Source of the DNA: an uncultured Porphyromonas sp.
GTDB taxonomy: Bacteria > Bacteroidota > Bacteroidia > Bacteroidales > Porphyromonadaceae
Assembly (NCBI RefSeq): GCF_900541275.1
Contig: NZ_UQJH01000003.1
Location: 62,001 to 126,000, forward strand
Length of the DNA: 64,000 bases
Direction of reading: 5' to 3'
Shown: positions 17,797 through 26,090 of the stretch, piece by piece
How positions within the stretch are numbered: the first letter of the stretch is position 1
How the letters are laid out: each line of letters begins with the position of its first letter
The notes under the pieces: generated by a model
Seen by the model: the letters and a program-made list of their open reading frames with translations, nothing else
What the model was told of the DNA's origin: nothing
Database searches by the model: none
Position numbers and translations under genes: made by a program

Positions 17797-18375
17797 TCAG
17801 CGGACACCGAGGAGCTTATGCTGCTGGAGAGAGAGGCACCACTGCGGATGGGCGAGCACATAGGCAACGGTCTCAGCGATGATCTCACGATTGCGCACCG
17901 GGTCGCCCACGTCGCAGGGCTGGAGGAGGTAGTGGTCGGCGTGGATGCCGTAGTCACTCACCTCATGCGCCCCGTCATAGATCACCTTGAGCTCATCGAC
18001 TCGCGCGAGGACCACACGACCCTTTGTCCCCACGTAGGCGAGCTTAGGCGAGCAGGTGATCCAGTCCACCCCAGTGGGGAGCAGATGGGTGCCATTGGTC
18101 TCCACGGCGACACGCTTGCCGAGCGCCCGGAGTCCCTCTACAAGGGACTCCGTCAGCTGGAGAGATGGCTCTCCACCGGTGACGACAACGAGCGGGGCGG
18201 GGTATGAGCCTACCTCCGTGAGGATCTCAGCCTCAGTCATCTCGGTGCCGTGCCGGAAGTCTGTATCACAGAAGTCACAGGCTAAGTTGCAGCCCGAGAA
18301 GCGGAGGAAGACCGCCGGAGTACCGGCCTGCACGCCCTCTCCCTGCAGGGAGTAAAAGATCTCGCAGACCCTCAT
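17797..18375 (-). CDS. queE: 7-carboxy-7-deazaguanine synthase
   Basis: Radical-SAM enzyme that converts 6-carboxytetrahydropterin to 7-carboxy-7-deazaguanine in queuosine (preQ0) synthesis. The cluster motif CxxxCxxC is in CNLACDFCDTDF, and VVVTGGEPSLQ binds SAM. VCEIFYSLQGEGVQAGTPAVF is a typical N-terminus (longer than quoted families differ little). It has 192 residues. Its start overlaps the end of queD by four bases, so the two consecutive pathway steps are translationally coupled. Confidence 0.94.
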   Translation of the reverse strand: MRVCEIFYSLQGEGVQAGTPAVFLRFSGCNLACDFCDTDFRHGTEMTEAEILTEVGSYPAPLVVVTGGEPSLQLTESLVEGLRALGKRVAVETNGTHLLPTGVDWITCSPKLAYVGTKGRVVLARVDELKVIYDGAHEVSDYGIHADHYLLQPCDVGDPVRNREIIAETVAYVLAHPQWCLSLQQHKLLGVR

Positions 18376-18722
18376 AGGCCGGCGTCATGCTCATCGATGG
18401 TATAGAGTGCGGTATTATTCTCCGACTCACACACCTTAGCCTTGTAGCAATTGGGGATCTGCTCCACACACCAGCGGGCAATATTCTCCGCCGTGGGGTT
18501 GAAGGGCAGGAGCTCATTGAAGTCCCCATGGTCGAGATAGGCGTGGATCCGTTCCTTGATGACATTGAAGTCCACCACCATACCCTCAGCATTGAGCTCC
18601 TCAGAGCGGCAATAGATCGTGATGATCCAGTTGTGCCCATGCACTCGGCTGCACTTGCTGGGATAGGGAAGCTCCAGATGGTGGCATCCGGCGACCTCAA
18701 GTCTCTTAGCGATATAGTACAT
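18372..18722 (-). CDS. queD: 6-carboxy-5,6,7,8-tetrahydropterin synthase
   Basis: PTPS-family enzyme that makes 6-carboxytetrahydropterin from dihydroneopterin triphosphate, the step before QueE. The zinc ligands are in GCHHLELP and CSRVHGHNW. The catalytic Cys is in PSKCSRVHGH. The ATG at 18722 (MYYIAKRLEVAG) gives 116 residues, the usual size. The open frame continues upstream for 41 codons without similarity to the family, so that longer start is rejected. Forms a two-gene operon with queE. Confidence 0.93.
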   Translation of the reverse strand: MYYIAKRLEVAGCHHLELPYPSKCSRVHGHNWIITIYCRSEELNAEGMVVDFNVIKERIHAYLDHGDFNELLPFNPTAENIARWCVEQIPNCYKAKVCESENNTALYTIDEHDAGL

Positions 18723-19102
18723 AATATTGTATAGTGCCTTCTTATAAAAAGGGATTGAGTGGACCTGTGCTGATTGCCCCGATGACAAGGACCGATCAAT
18801 GGGCGGTCGGGACGGGGAATACATATCGGGAGAGCGAACTCTCATACCTATCCGTGGTGGAGTCTCGATAAGCCCCCGACACAGTAGGGCGCAAAGATCC
18901 GTATCTTTCTTATTTCCTTATGCAAAGATACTGATTTTACACGCCCCCCCTCGCTTCGCCCCACCCTCCGAGCAGTGGTGACGCATATAAGGACCACCAA
19001 ATAGCGACACTACTATGCCCGAGCGTGCACACGATTCCCCTGTCCCTTGTGGGATATCAGGTGGATTACACCGGGCTAGCAGCCTCGGCATCAGGCTCCA
19101 TT
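18723..19102. other. non-coding spacer before the locus 2 repeat
   Basis: Part of a gap of about 600 bases between queD and the rubredoxin gene, which diverge. Apart from a minus-strand -7 box at 18923 and the repeat array at 19103, I see no gene, tRNA or clear terminator here. Confidence 0.5.
18923..18930 (-). promoter_or_regulatory. candidate -7 box for the queD-queE operon
   Basis: TATCTTTG on the minus strand fits TAnnTTTG. It would give a leader of about 195 bases before queD. No preQ1-type riboswitch sequence was recognised in that leader. Confidence 0.4.
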
Positions 19103-19184
19103 CTTTTACCGATATTAGAGACGACTAATATCGGTATTAGTATTTTCTTTTACCGGTATTAGTGATCTCTAATACCGATATTAG
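19103..19184. repeat. 22-bp-period palindrome array, locus 2 (4 units)
   Basis: Units start at 19103, 19125, 19147 and 19169, exactly 22 bases apart: CTTTTACCGATATTAG, CTAATATCGGTATTAG, CTTTTACCGGTATTAG and CTAATACCGATATTAG. Spacers are six bases and unrelated. The array lies between the divergent queD and rubredoxin genes, about 80 bases before the rubredoxin -7 box. Confidence 0.92.
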
Positions 19185-19263
19185 ATCAAGGGCCCGGGAT
19201 TATGTGCTGCTCTGCTTGGCGATTCGTCATCACAGGGGCAGTGGCAATGTATCGGGAAAAGTG

Positions 19264-19271
19264 TATATTTG
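19264..19271 (+). promoter_or_regulatory. -7 promoter box for rubredoxin
   Basis: TATATTTG fits TAnnTTTG exactly and gives a leader of about 50 bases before the rubredoxin ATG. The -33 region is poor. Confidence 0.55.
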
Positions 19272-19326
19272 TCTTGGTCTAGTAGGACTACAACTAAACT
19301 TTAACGACAAATAGAAACAATTTATC

Positions 19327-19491
19327 ATGAAGAAGTACGAGTGCACAGTCTGTGGCTGGGTCTATGATCCCGAGGTAGGTGATCCTGACGGTGGTATCGA
19401 GCCGGGAACAGCCTTTGAGGATATCCCGGAGGATTGGGTATGCCCCCTCTGCGGAGCCACTAAGGATGACTTTGAGCTGGTCGAGGAGTAA
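19327..19491 (+). CDS. rubredoxin
   Basis: Small cytosolic one-iron electron carrier of 54 residues. Both CxxC pairs are present: Cys6/Cys9 (CTVCGW) and Cys39/Cys42 (CPLCGA). They ligate a single Fe. The aromatic core residues Tyr4, Trp11, Tyr13, Phe30 and Trp37 are as in other rubredoxins. In anaerobes it typically passes electrons to rubrerythrin or superoxide reductase for oxygen defence. No such partner is adjacent. It is a single-gene unit with its own promoter box and a following hairpin. Confidence 0.95.
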   Translation: MKKYECTVCGWVYDPEVGDPDGGIEPGTAFEDIPEDWVCPLCGATKDDFELVEE

Positions 19492-19574
19492 TCTCCACTC
19501 CCTAAGACCTTTGCGATAGACCAAAGCTAAGAGATATAGCTATCAGGACCTCTCCCGAGGTCTCCATAAACGAA

Positions 19575-19616
19575 CTAAGGGACCGATGCGGTGTGTGATC
19601 CGCATCGGTCCCTTAG
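19575..19616. terminator. perfect 17-bp hairpin between convergent genes
   Basis: CTAAGGGACCGATGCGG at 19575-19591 pairs perfectly with 19600-19616 around an 8-base loop. It lies between rubredoxin (+) and holB (-), whose 3' ends face each other. The T run is short, so it is probably a bidirectional terminator or transcript-end stabiliser. Confidence 0.7.
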
Positions 19617-19636
19617 CTTGGATTTTACCCCACCCC

Positions 19637-20773
19637 TTACCTCTTCGGGATCAGCATCGCCATCGCCACGAGTAGGTCAAAAAAGACGATCTTGATGGAT
19701 GCATTTTGCATCAGCTCCCTCCGTGCTGCCGAGAGATCCTCCATCAGCGGGGGGTAGGAGCTCAGGGGGACGGCAGTGGCAACGCTCCGGATCCTGTCGC
19801 GAATGGCAAGCCTGGTGTAGACGATCTCCTCCGTCCCGTAGCTCAGTGCCAGCATCTCCCTGAGGATCCGGTCCGTCGCATCGATTAGCGAGATCACCTC
19901 AGGACGACTCAGGGTGGCTGCCTGGTCGGCAAACTCTCGGTAGGCCCTTGGGGTCCGCTTCATCGCTGTCTCCATAAGCCCAAGTGCTAGGTCGATCGCC
20001 CTATCCTGCGCCTTGCCCTCAAGAAGTCGCATGGCACGCAGGAGGTTGCCCCGTGCGAGGTGACCTGCCTCATACGCCTGCTCGGGAGAGGCACCACACT
20101 CGCTGACGAGATAGTCCACGAGACAGGTCTCCTCGATCGGTGGGACATCGATCCGCTGGAAGCGACTCAGGATCGTCTCGAGTAGCCTCGAGGGATCGTG
20201 AGAGACGGCGAGGAAGATGACCCCCACCGGGGGCTCCTCGAGGAGCTTGAGCAACTTATTGGCCGTGTCCTCCCGCATCGTCTCCGGCTGCCATATGAGG
20301 ACCACCTGATGGGTGCTCTTGAAGGAGCGAAGTGACGTGATGTGGATCAGGTGATCAGCCTCTGAGACAAAGATATGTGGCTGCTTATTCCCTCCCCTGA
20401 GGAGAGTCCTCCAGTCCTCCGGACCAAACCGCCGCTGCTCCCTGAGGAGCGTGGCAAAGTCCTCCCGGAGATCCTCCGAGGTGACCTCGCGGAAGTCTCC
20501 CTTGATCACCGGATAGCAGAGGTAGAGGTCGGGGTGCTCCCAGAGATCCATCTGCCGGCAGGACTCGCAGTGCCCACAAGCATCCGCCCCGGTCTGCTCA
20601 CACAGTATGTGACGAGCAAAGGCTATCGCTAGGGGGAGTGCCTCACCACCCTCATCTCCGCAGAAGAGGAGGGCGTGCGGTATCGCATCTCTCAGCCGGA
20701 TCGAGGAGAGCTGATCTATCAGCGAGGGGTCGGCAAGAGTAGCCGCATAGTCCGGGAGGAGATGGTCGGCCAT
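19637..20773 (-). CDS. holB: DNA polymerase III subunit delta'
   Basis: Clamp-loader ATPase-fold subunit of 378 residues that helps load the sliding clamp. The zinc-binding Cys cluster is visible in CEQTGADACGHCESC. The segments RDAIPHALLFCGDEGGEALP, HITSLRSFKSTHQVVLIWQP, the NKLLKLLEEPPVGVIFLAVS region and LLETILSRFQRIDVPP are typical of delta'. The Walker A region is degenerate (FCGDEGGEA), as is common in this non-hydrolysing subunit. It starts eight bases after the DHOD-like gene on the same strand. Confidence 0.92.
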   Translation of the reverse strand: MADHLLPDYAATLADPSLIDQLSSIRLRDAIPHALLFCGDEGGEALPLAIAFARHILCEQTGADACGHCESCRQMDLWEHPDLYLCYPVIKGDFREVTSEDLREDFATLLREQRRFGPEDWRTLLRGGNKQPHIFVSEADHLIHITSLRSFKSTHQVVLIWQPETMREDTANKLLKLLEEPPVGVIFLAVSHDPSRLLETILSRFQRIDVPPIEETCLVDYLVSECGASPEQAYEAGHLARGNLLRAMRLLEGKAQDRAIDLALGLMETAMKRTPRAYREFADQAATLSRPEVISLIDATDRILREMLALSYGTEEIVYTRLAIRDRIRSVATAVPLSSYPPLMEDLSAARRELMQNASIKIVFFDLLVAMAMLIPKR

Positions 20774-20780
20774 ATCGGGA

Positions 20781-21815
20781 TCAGCCTCTCGGACGCTCTA
20801 CTGCCCCACTGAAGGTATTGGTGGGATGAGCAGACTCGGGAGAGTCGAAGTACTTCATAAACTGAGAGCGTGCGAGGAAATTGGCCTTATCTACCTGCTT
20901 GGCAGCCAGGCGACCGGTCATCTCAGTGATGCTCTCATACTTATGCTCCTCCATCCAGCTCTTCACCTCGTCAAGAGACTCGGTGATGGCCTGCTCCTTT
21001 TTCCCATAGAGGATGGATGCCATCTGGATGGCGTTGGCACCGGCAAGGACTCCCTTGACGACGTCTTTGCCATTTCGCGCTCCGGAGGAGATAGAGATGG
21101 AGAGACCGGGAACGGCTCCCTGGACCAGTGCCGTGAAGCGAAGACCGTCGTAGAAGTCACTCGGGCTGCTGAAGACCGGTCCGGCAGAGAGACACTCAGC
21201 CGTCAGGTCCACATCGGGCATGTAAGACCTATTGAAGAGGACCACACCATCGGCCCCGACCATATGGAGGTCAGCGCAGAGGCGGATGAGGTTGCTGTAG
21301 TACTTGGAGATCTTGACGACCAAGGGCTTCTTGTACCCCGACTCCCGCAGCGTGGTGACCACCCTGAGGATGGCGCGCTCCGGCTCACCATAGTCCTGCG
21401 TCCGGTCTGTCTCTATGCGCATAACGTTGAGCTCAAGGCCATCGGCACCGGCATCAGAGAGACTCTTGGCATAGTCCACCCATCCCTCAGAGCTGGAGCA
21501 ATTGACGCTGGCAAATACGGGGATGTCGACCGCTCTCTTGACGTCGCGCACCAGCTGCTCATGCTGGCGCATAGAGTGCTCCTCGGAGTACTCCCTGATG
21601 TAATTGTACGCCTCGGGGAAGTCATGAGACTGGGTATAGGTGTCGTCTGCCTCGCTCTGGATCTGCTCCTCAAAGATAGACTTGAGGATGACCGCACCGG
21701 CGCCTGCGTCGGCAAAGGCCTTGATCTTATCGACAGATGCGGTTAGACTGGAGCTTGCAGCGATGATGGGACTTTTCAGCTTTAGCCCGGCATAGGTGGT
21801 GGTTAGATCAACCAT
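20781..21815 (-). CDS. dihydroorotate dehydrogenase-like flavoprotein
   Basis: TIM-barrel FMN protein of 344 residues in the dihydroorotate dehydrogenase superfamily (LKLKSPIIAASSSLTASVDKI, AGAGAVILKSIFEEQI, GADGVVLFNRSYMPD, and the phosphate-binding SISSGARNGKDVVKGVLAGA). It lacks the NxSCPN-type substrate motif of true class 1 PyrD (here LELNVMRIETD), so pyrimidine synthesis is doubtful. It resembles the Bacteroidota paralogue usually labelled 'dihydroorotate dehydrogenase-like'. It is followed closely by holB. Confidence 0.82.
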   Translation of the reverse strand: MVDLTTTYAGLKLKSPIIAASSSLTASVDKIKAFADAGAGAVILKSIFEEQIQSEADDTYTQSHDFPEAYNYIREYSEEHSMRQHEQLVRDVKRAVDIPVFASVNCSSSEGWVDYAKSLSDAGADGLELNVMRIETDRTQDYGEPERAILRVVTTLRESGYKKPLVVKISKYYSNLIRLCADLHMVGADGVVLFNRSYMPDVDLTAECLSAGPVFSSPSDFYDGLRFTALVQGAVPGLSISISSGARNGKDVVKGVLAGANAIQMASILYGKKEQAITESLDEVKSWMEEHKYESITEMTGRLAAKQVDKANFLARSQFMKYFDSPESAHPTNTFSGAVERPRG

Positions 21816-21871
21816 GGTATTGCTTGATTATCGTGATGAAATATAGACTGATGAAAATGCAGATCACCGGA

Positions 21872-22789
21872 TTAGTAGTGGGTGATGATTGGCACATTGC
21901 CCTGACCCTTGGACTTCTTATTATTATCGGAGATCTTTTTGGAGGTTGAGGGGGCGGCAGCGGGGACCACTTTGCCCCCATTGCGCATAAAAGCCTCGAC
22001 TCTCGGGATCTCCTCACGGATCGCCCGGATGCGGTTTAGGTCATTGGGGTGAGAGCTGATCACCTCGCTCTGATTGCCCCCTCCGCTGCGGCTGGCCATC
22101 TTGACCCAGAGATTGGGCGCATTGTGGTAGTCGTAGCCTGCAAGTGCCATGAGGTAGAGACCGATCTGGTCAGCCTCGTACTCCTGCTTGCGCGAGTAGG
22201 GAAGCTCGAAGATAAGCTTTCCTCCCACATTATATAGGATATTGCCGATCACCTGGGCGCCCGCCGAGCTGCCGGAGAGGATCTGCCCCAGCGCCTGACC
22301 TCCATACTGGCGGAGGATCGCCTGGGAGAGTCGCTCATTGGAGTGCTTGGCGACTGCGTGAGCCACCTCGTGAGCGATCACCGTGGCGAGCTCATCGTCA
22401 GTCTGTGCGACAGGGAGGATGCCCTCGTAGACGACGATCTTGCCGCCCGGCATACAGAAGGCATTGACTTGATTGGAGGCGATGAGATTAAACTCCCACC
22501 GGAAGTAGCGGATGTCCTCCGTATGCCCGATAGAGCGGAGGTACCGCTCAGTGGCTGAGGCGATGCGCTTTCCCATCTCGCGGGTACGCTGTGTCTGAGC
22601 CATGTCACGGCTCTTGGGTGCCTGGGAGATGAAGGATCGGTACTGCTGCTCACTGATGGCGACGACCTGGGCATCGGAGACGAGATTGATCTGACGCCGT
22701 CCGGTGAGCGGTACTAGCGAGCAACCGCTCACCAAGAGCGCGGTCATCAGGGTCGCCAGGAGGAGCCTATGGGGAAGGATTATTTTCAT
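21872..22789 (-). CDS. M48 family metalloprotease lipoprotein
   Basis: Envelope zinc peptidase of 305 residues, similar to BepA/LoiP-type M48 proteases that remove misfolded outer-membrane proteins. The signal peptide carries a lipobox (LLVSGCS). The zinc motif HExxH is in VIAHEVAHAVAKHSNE, and the third ligand region is in RKQEYEADQIGLYLMA. NAFCMPGGKIVVYEGIL is also characteristic. The C-terminal part after about residue 285 is Lys/Ser-rich and low-complexity. No TPR region follows, unlike full-length BepA. Confidence 0.92.
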   Translation of the reverse strand: MKIILPHRLLLATLMTALLVSGCSLVPLTGRRQINLVSDAQVVAISEQQYRSFISQAPKSRDMAQTQRTREMGKRIASATERYLRSIGHTEDIRYFRWEFNLIASNQVNAFCMPGGKIVVYEGILPVAQTDDELATVIAHEVAHAVAKHSNERLSQAILRQYGGQALGQILSGSSAGAQVIGNILYNVGGKLIFELPYSRKQEYEADQIGLYLMALAGYDYHNAPNLWVKMASRSGGGNQSEVISSHPNDLNRIRAIREEIPRVEAFMRNGGKVVPAAAPSTSKKISDNNKKSKGQGNVPIITHY

Positions 22790-22817
22790 TGTATATGGAC
22801 TTACTGATTTACTCCTT

Positions 22818-22825
22818 CAAAGATA
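22818..22825 (-). promoter_or_regulatory. -7 promoter box for the M48 protease
   Basis: TATCTTTG on the minus strand fits TAnnTTTG exactly, about 28 bases before the ATG. Confidence 0.55.
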
Positions 22826-22846
22826 CACAATTATCGCCTTGTGCTG

Positions 22847-23758
22847 TCAGCCCTTTCGGTCGATCAGCACCGCCTTTGCCCCCACCTGAGGCTGATACAT
22901 GGCTCGCGGGAGGAGGCTCATACTTCGCTCGATGAGATAGGTGCCGTAGCTCCTGAGATCGGGTAGCTGCTCCGTCTCCGAGGGGAGGATCGGCTTGCCG
23001 ATGTAGACATCTATCACTTCGCCCTTCTTATTGAGGATCTCACGCGGGAGCATCAGGTCGCTGACGACGGGGATGTGGTTTTTCATGTAATAGAAAAGCC
23101 CGGAATTGTGCCCATCAAACATAATCGGGAATATCGGTCTCGATGCCCGCCTAAGGATCCGGAGACTGGAGTTTTTCCACGGACTCTCCACCGGAAGCCC
23201 CCGCCTGAGTGAGAAGCGCCCCACCCCGCCGGCGGGGAAGAGGCCAAAGGGGTATCCCGCCTGAAACTCGCGGGCAAGCGCCCTAAGGCTCTTGACATTT
23301 ACACTCGGGTCGTGGACATAGCGAGGATTGCTCTCCCGATTGGGCACCACAGGCACCCACATTTGCTCAAGAGAAGAGATGTGTGAGAGGACGGAATTGA
23401 CCAGCACCTTGTAGTCCGGGCGTATGTGTCCCACGATGTCCACAAGGATCAGCCCATCGATGCCTCCAAAGGGGTGATTGGAGACAGTGAGGAACTGCCC
23501 CTCCCGCATTAGCTCGAGATTCTCCTCGCCGTGCACCCTATACGTGACGTCCACCAAGGGGTGTCGTAGCGCTGCACTGGCGTACTCGGGGCCGCTGAGG
23601 TGACAGAGGTCGGCATTGAGCCGGTTGATGGAGTTGACGCCAAGGATCCGCATGAGCCAGCGCCCGACACCACGGCCCACACCGGTCCGGAAAAATGGAA
23701 CCATCTCCCCCAGATCCTCAATCGAGAGGACGTCGTTGCGCATGTCGTCTCTACTCAT
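22847..23758 (-). CDS. lysophospholipid acyltransferase family protein
   Basis: PlsC-like acyltransferase of 303 residues, probably membrane-associated and acting in phospholipid or aminolipid synthesis. The catalytic His/Asp block is SNHPFGGIDG. The His-Asp gap is five residues, the form typical of this Bacteroidota subgroup. A second block, FGLFPAGGVGRFS, corresponds to the acceptor-binding FPEG motif. IFPIMFDGHNSGLFYYM and the C-terminal IGKPILPSE segment also match. It stands alone upstream of the M48 gene on the same strand. Confidence 0.86.
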   Translation of the reverse strand: MSRDDMRNDVLSIEDLGEMVPFFRTGVGRGVGRWLMRILGVNSINRLNADLCHLSGPEYASAALRHPLVDVTYRVHGEENLELMREGQFLTVSNHPFGGIDGLILVDIVGHIRPDYKVLVNSVLSHISSLEQMWVPVVPNRESNPRYVHDPSVNVKSLRALAREFQAGYPFGLFPAGGVGRFSLRRGLPVESPWKNSSLRILRRASRPIFPIMFDGHNSGLFYYMKNHIPVVSDLMLPREILNKKGEVIDVYIGKPILPSETEQLPDLRSYGTYLIERSMSLLPRAMYQPQVGAKAVLIDRKG

Positions 23759-23936
23759 TGGTCAGCACATGATAGACATAATTGCACAAACCTAACAGAA
23801 TATTATCACAACTCGCTAACATGAAAGGGGAAAATGGTCAAACCGCTGTCAAAGAAACTGAAATAAAGATAATTCCTATCCTGGTATCACTCCTTTGAGT
23901 AGATTTGTCTGCAAGCAATCACGAAGAAAACCTCAG

Positions 23937-25010
23937 ATGCGTCACCTTAATATCCTGCCGCTCCTCATTGCTCTAACGACCTGCCTGAGCCTCACCTCGT
24001 GCGCTAGGAAGGCTTACTACGATATCAGCACCGGTGCCGATGTCGCTGATAGTGGCAACTATGTCGTGCGGTGGCAGGTCCGGCCCGGGATGAGAGGGGA
24101 AGTAGCCATCTATGCCTCCGATGATGCCGGCAGCTACCCGGTAGAGCCGACCAAGGTGGAGCCGATAGGCAAGGAGTGGGCCACATTCGCCACAGATGGG
24201 ACAGTCTACTCGAGGCACTACTTCCTCCTCGTCTTTGACGACCGAGAGATGAGGGTCGCCGGTATGAGGGTGATACCGACAGAGGGCTTTGCCAACCTCC
24301 GTGACGCTGGTGGATATATGACCGACGAGGGGTACCAGATGCGATGGGGGCGACTTTACCGTGGCGGGCGCTACAGAGGGCTTACGCCGAGGGACAGCCT
24401 CGTGATCGGGTCCCTGGGGCTGAAGCACAATATCGTCCTCAGCGATGCCTACTCCTTCGTCTACCTCACCAATGGCATAGGGAATGTCGTCCAAAAGGAC
24501 TTCGCCGCCAATACCCCGATCGACTACAAGTCCGTCCTGAAGCGGATCGATGAGGGAGATATGAGTAAGGAGGGGGTGATCCTCTTTATCCACGATACCT
24601 TCAATAGCTTAGCGTACGAGAATCCTGAGCAGCTCTCTGCCGCACTCCACTACCTCCTCGACCCCGATCACTACCCTGTGATGATCAGCGATGAGTGGGG
24701 AAAAGATCGAGCCGCCTTCCTGACTATGCTGGTCCAGTATAGCTTAGGTGTCTCCCGGTCGGACATCCTCTCGGACTACCTCCTGAGCAACGCCCTCCTG
24801 TCGGTGGAGAAGCTGGCGCCACAGGGCTTCCACGCCACGCCGGGGCGACAGGAGGCTCTGAGTGAGTTTTTCCGATGCCGACCAAGCGACCTCCTCTCGA
24901 TCATAACCGACATCGAGAATAAGTACGGCACCATCGGTAACTACATGGATCAGGTGCTGGACTTCGATGAGAGCGACCGCATCAGGTTGAGGGAGCTCCT
25001 CCTCTACTAA
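23937..25010 (+). CDS. tyrosine-phosphatase-family lipoprotein lacking the catalytic Cys
   Basis: Exported lipoprotein of 357 residues with lipobox LSLTSCA. It belongs to the Y_phosphatase3 (PTP-like) family: FANLRDAGGYMTDEGYQMRWGRLYRGGRY matches the family's N-terminal block in positions 116-144. In active members the loop is HCxxGKDR. Here it reads SDEWGKDR, so the His is Ser251 and the nucleophile Cys is replaced by Asp252 while GKDR is kept. Either it is a pseudophosphatase that binds phospho-ligands, or it uses other chemistry. ATG 23937 is chosen because it places the signal peptide at the N-terminus. It is followed by its own terminator. Confidence 0.82.
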   Translation: MRHLNILPLLIALTTCLSLTSCARKAYYDISTGADVADSGNYVVRWQVRPGMRGEVAIYASDDAGSYPVEPTKVEPIGKEWATFATDGTVYSRHYFLLVFDDREMRVAGMRVIPTEGFANLRDAGGYMTDEGYQMRWGRLYRGGRYRGLTPRDSLVIGSLGLKHNIVLSDAYSFVYLTNGIGNVVQKDFAANTPIDYKSVLKRIDEGDMSKEGVILFIHDTFNSLAYENPEQLSAALHYLLDPDHYPVMISDEWGKDRAAFLTMLVQYSLGVSRSDILSDYLLSNALLSVEKLAPQGFHATPGRQEALSEFFRCRPSDLLSIITDIENKYGTIGNYMDQVLDFDESDRIRLRELLLY

Positions 25011-25026
25011 GGGCAAGGGACAAAAC

Positions 25027-25070
25027 AAGAGGGACACCCTATCACGTGCAGCGATAGGGTGTCCCTTGTG
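25027..25070 (+). terminator. hairpin terminator after the phosphatase-like gene
   Basis: GGGACACCCTATC at 25031-25043 pairs perfectly with 25053-25065 around a 9-base loop. Only a short T/G run follows. It lies between convergent genes and may serve both directions. Confidence 0.65.
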
Positions 25071-25119
25071 TATGTCTATCCCGACCTCCTTAGGCGCGAT
25101 GCCGGGGTCGCAGAGGGGA

Positions 25120-25329
25120 TTACTTAAGGCGTACAGTGATCGGTGAGATCTCCTCAAAGGTGAGCTTATCCTCCCTCGCCAGCCAGCCGAGCGCAATGTG
25201 GACATCCCTCAGGGTGCCGATCTTCGTAGCACTCTTGATATCCTTATCGGTCATCGCCTTCTTGCTCTTGCGGAGCACCTCCCACACGAGACCGGCATTG
25301 GTACCGATCAGCTCTGTCATTTCATCCAT
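25120..25329 (-). CDS. winged helix-turn-helix protein (DUF2582 type)
   Basis: 69-residue protein matching the small stand-alone winged-helix family wHTH_10/DUF2582: LIGTNAGLVWEVL, TDKDIKSATKIG as the recognition region, then VHIALGWLAREDKL and a C-terminal strand. Probably DNA-binding, target unknown. It may start at Met1 or Met4. It is a single-gene unit facing the phosphatase-like gene. Confidence 0.82.
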   Translation of the reverse strand: MDEMTELIGTNAGLVWEVLRKSKKAMTDKDIKSATKIGTLRDVHIALGWLAREDKLTFEEISPITVRLK

Positions 25330-26001
25330 AATTCGTCTGTTACACTTTAGTTACTAAGTCATTATACATCTTTTGATGCGCTAAAGATACCACAATTTCC
25401 AGAGTATGCCACAAGCCACCCGCCCCCTCAAAGGGTGACGCATTGGGGCGTTACAGCTAAGAAGCGGCTCCCCCTGCAAGGTGCGATCCCTCTGACCGGT
25501 TAGTCTCCTGATGCTCCTACATACCGAGGGGCGGAGCTTCAGAGGGATCATCGCTCCTTCGCCAGACATCGAGACACGAGGTGGCGAAGACCGCAGGAGA
25601 CGCAATTTTGGTTTAGAGGAGACACGGGGAGACACGGAGAGACTCTGTGAGACAACCCCTCCCGGCTGGGGGGCTATATTTGCACCGCTGAAGCCTCTGG
25701 ACAAGTGAGGTGATCGTCGCTCAGCCGAGGTGCTGGGGGCAGTCTCCGCTTCTCCTTCTACGTGCATTCTACGTCCTCTATAGGGTATTTCGCGCCGTAG
25801 GAAGGGGATCTTAGGAGCGCACTTTGATAGGGCTGATGGTGCTGACCGCAAAGGTCGATTCGTCTATGCACCCTCTCAATGAGCTGAATGGTTTTCTGTA
25901 TCACTCAGTACCCCTCCCCCCTCCACTCCCCAATCAGTTCGCCGAAGGGGGGACTAAAGCACCGGCAGTACTCTCATATGACGGGGATGGATCAAAAAAA
26001 A
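25330..26001. other. long non-coding gap with an orphan promoter box
   Basis: About 670 bases without a convincing gene; the open frames here lack family resemblance. I see an 11-bp inverted repeat (GATCCCTCTGA at 25485-25495 with its complement at 25539-25549), short GAGACACGG direct repeats near 25617-25640, and an orphan TATATTTG box at 25675-25682 on the plus strand. It could hold an untranslated RNA or the remains of a lost gene. Confidence 0.45.
25675..25682 (+). promoter_or_regulatory. orphan -7 promoter box
   Basis: TATATTTG fits TAnnTTTG exactly but no plus-strand gene follows before the nifJ terminator. Confidence 0.3.
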
Positions 26002-26041
26002 AGCTCAGGCTGAGGGGCAGTGAAGCCGATCAGCCTGAGCT
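25994..26041 (-). terminator. rho-independent terminator of nifJ
   Basis: On the minus strand, the complement of 26030-26041 (AGCTCAGGCTGA) pairs perfectly over 12 bases with that of 26002-26013, followed by a run of nine T (A run at 25994-26002 on plus). It lies 50 bases after the nifJ stop. Confidence 0.9.
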
Positions 26042-26090
26042 AGTCTATTTAGATGGAGACGGTGGCTAGACCGTCAGGTGTGCGGGAGGA

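Noticed and set aside
25381..25851. 156-codon minus-strand open frame in the long gap
   Set aside because: Ser/Arg/Pro-rich composition typical of a chance frame in GC-rich DNA; no start context and no family resemblance.
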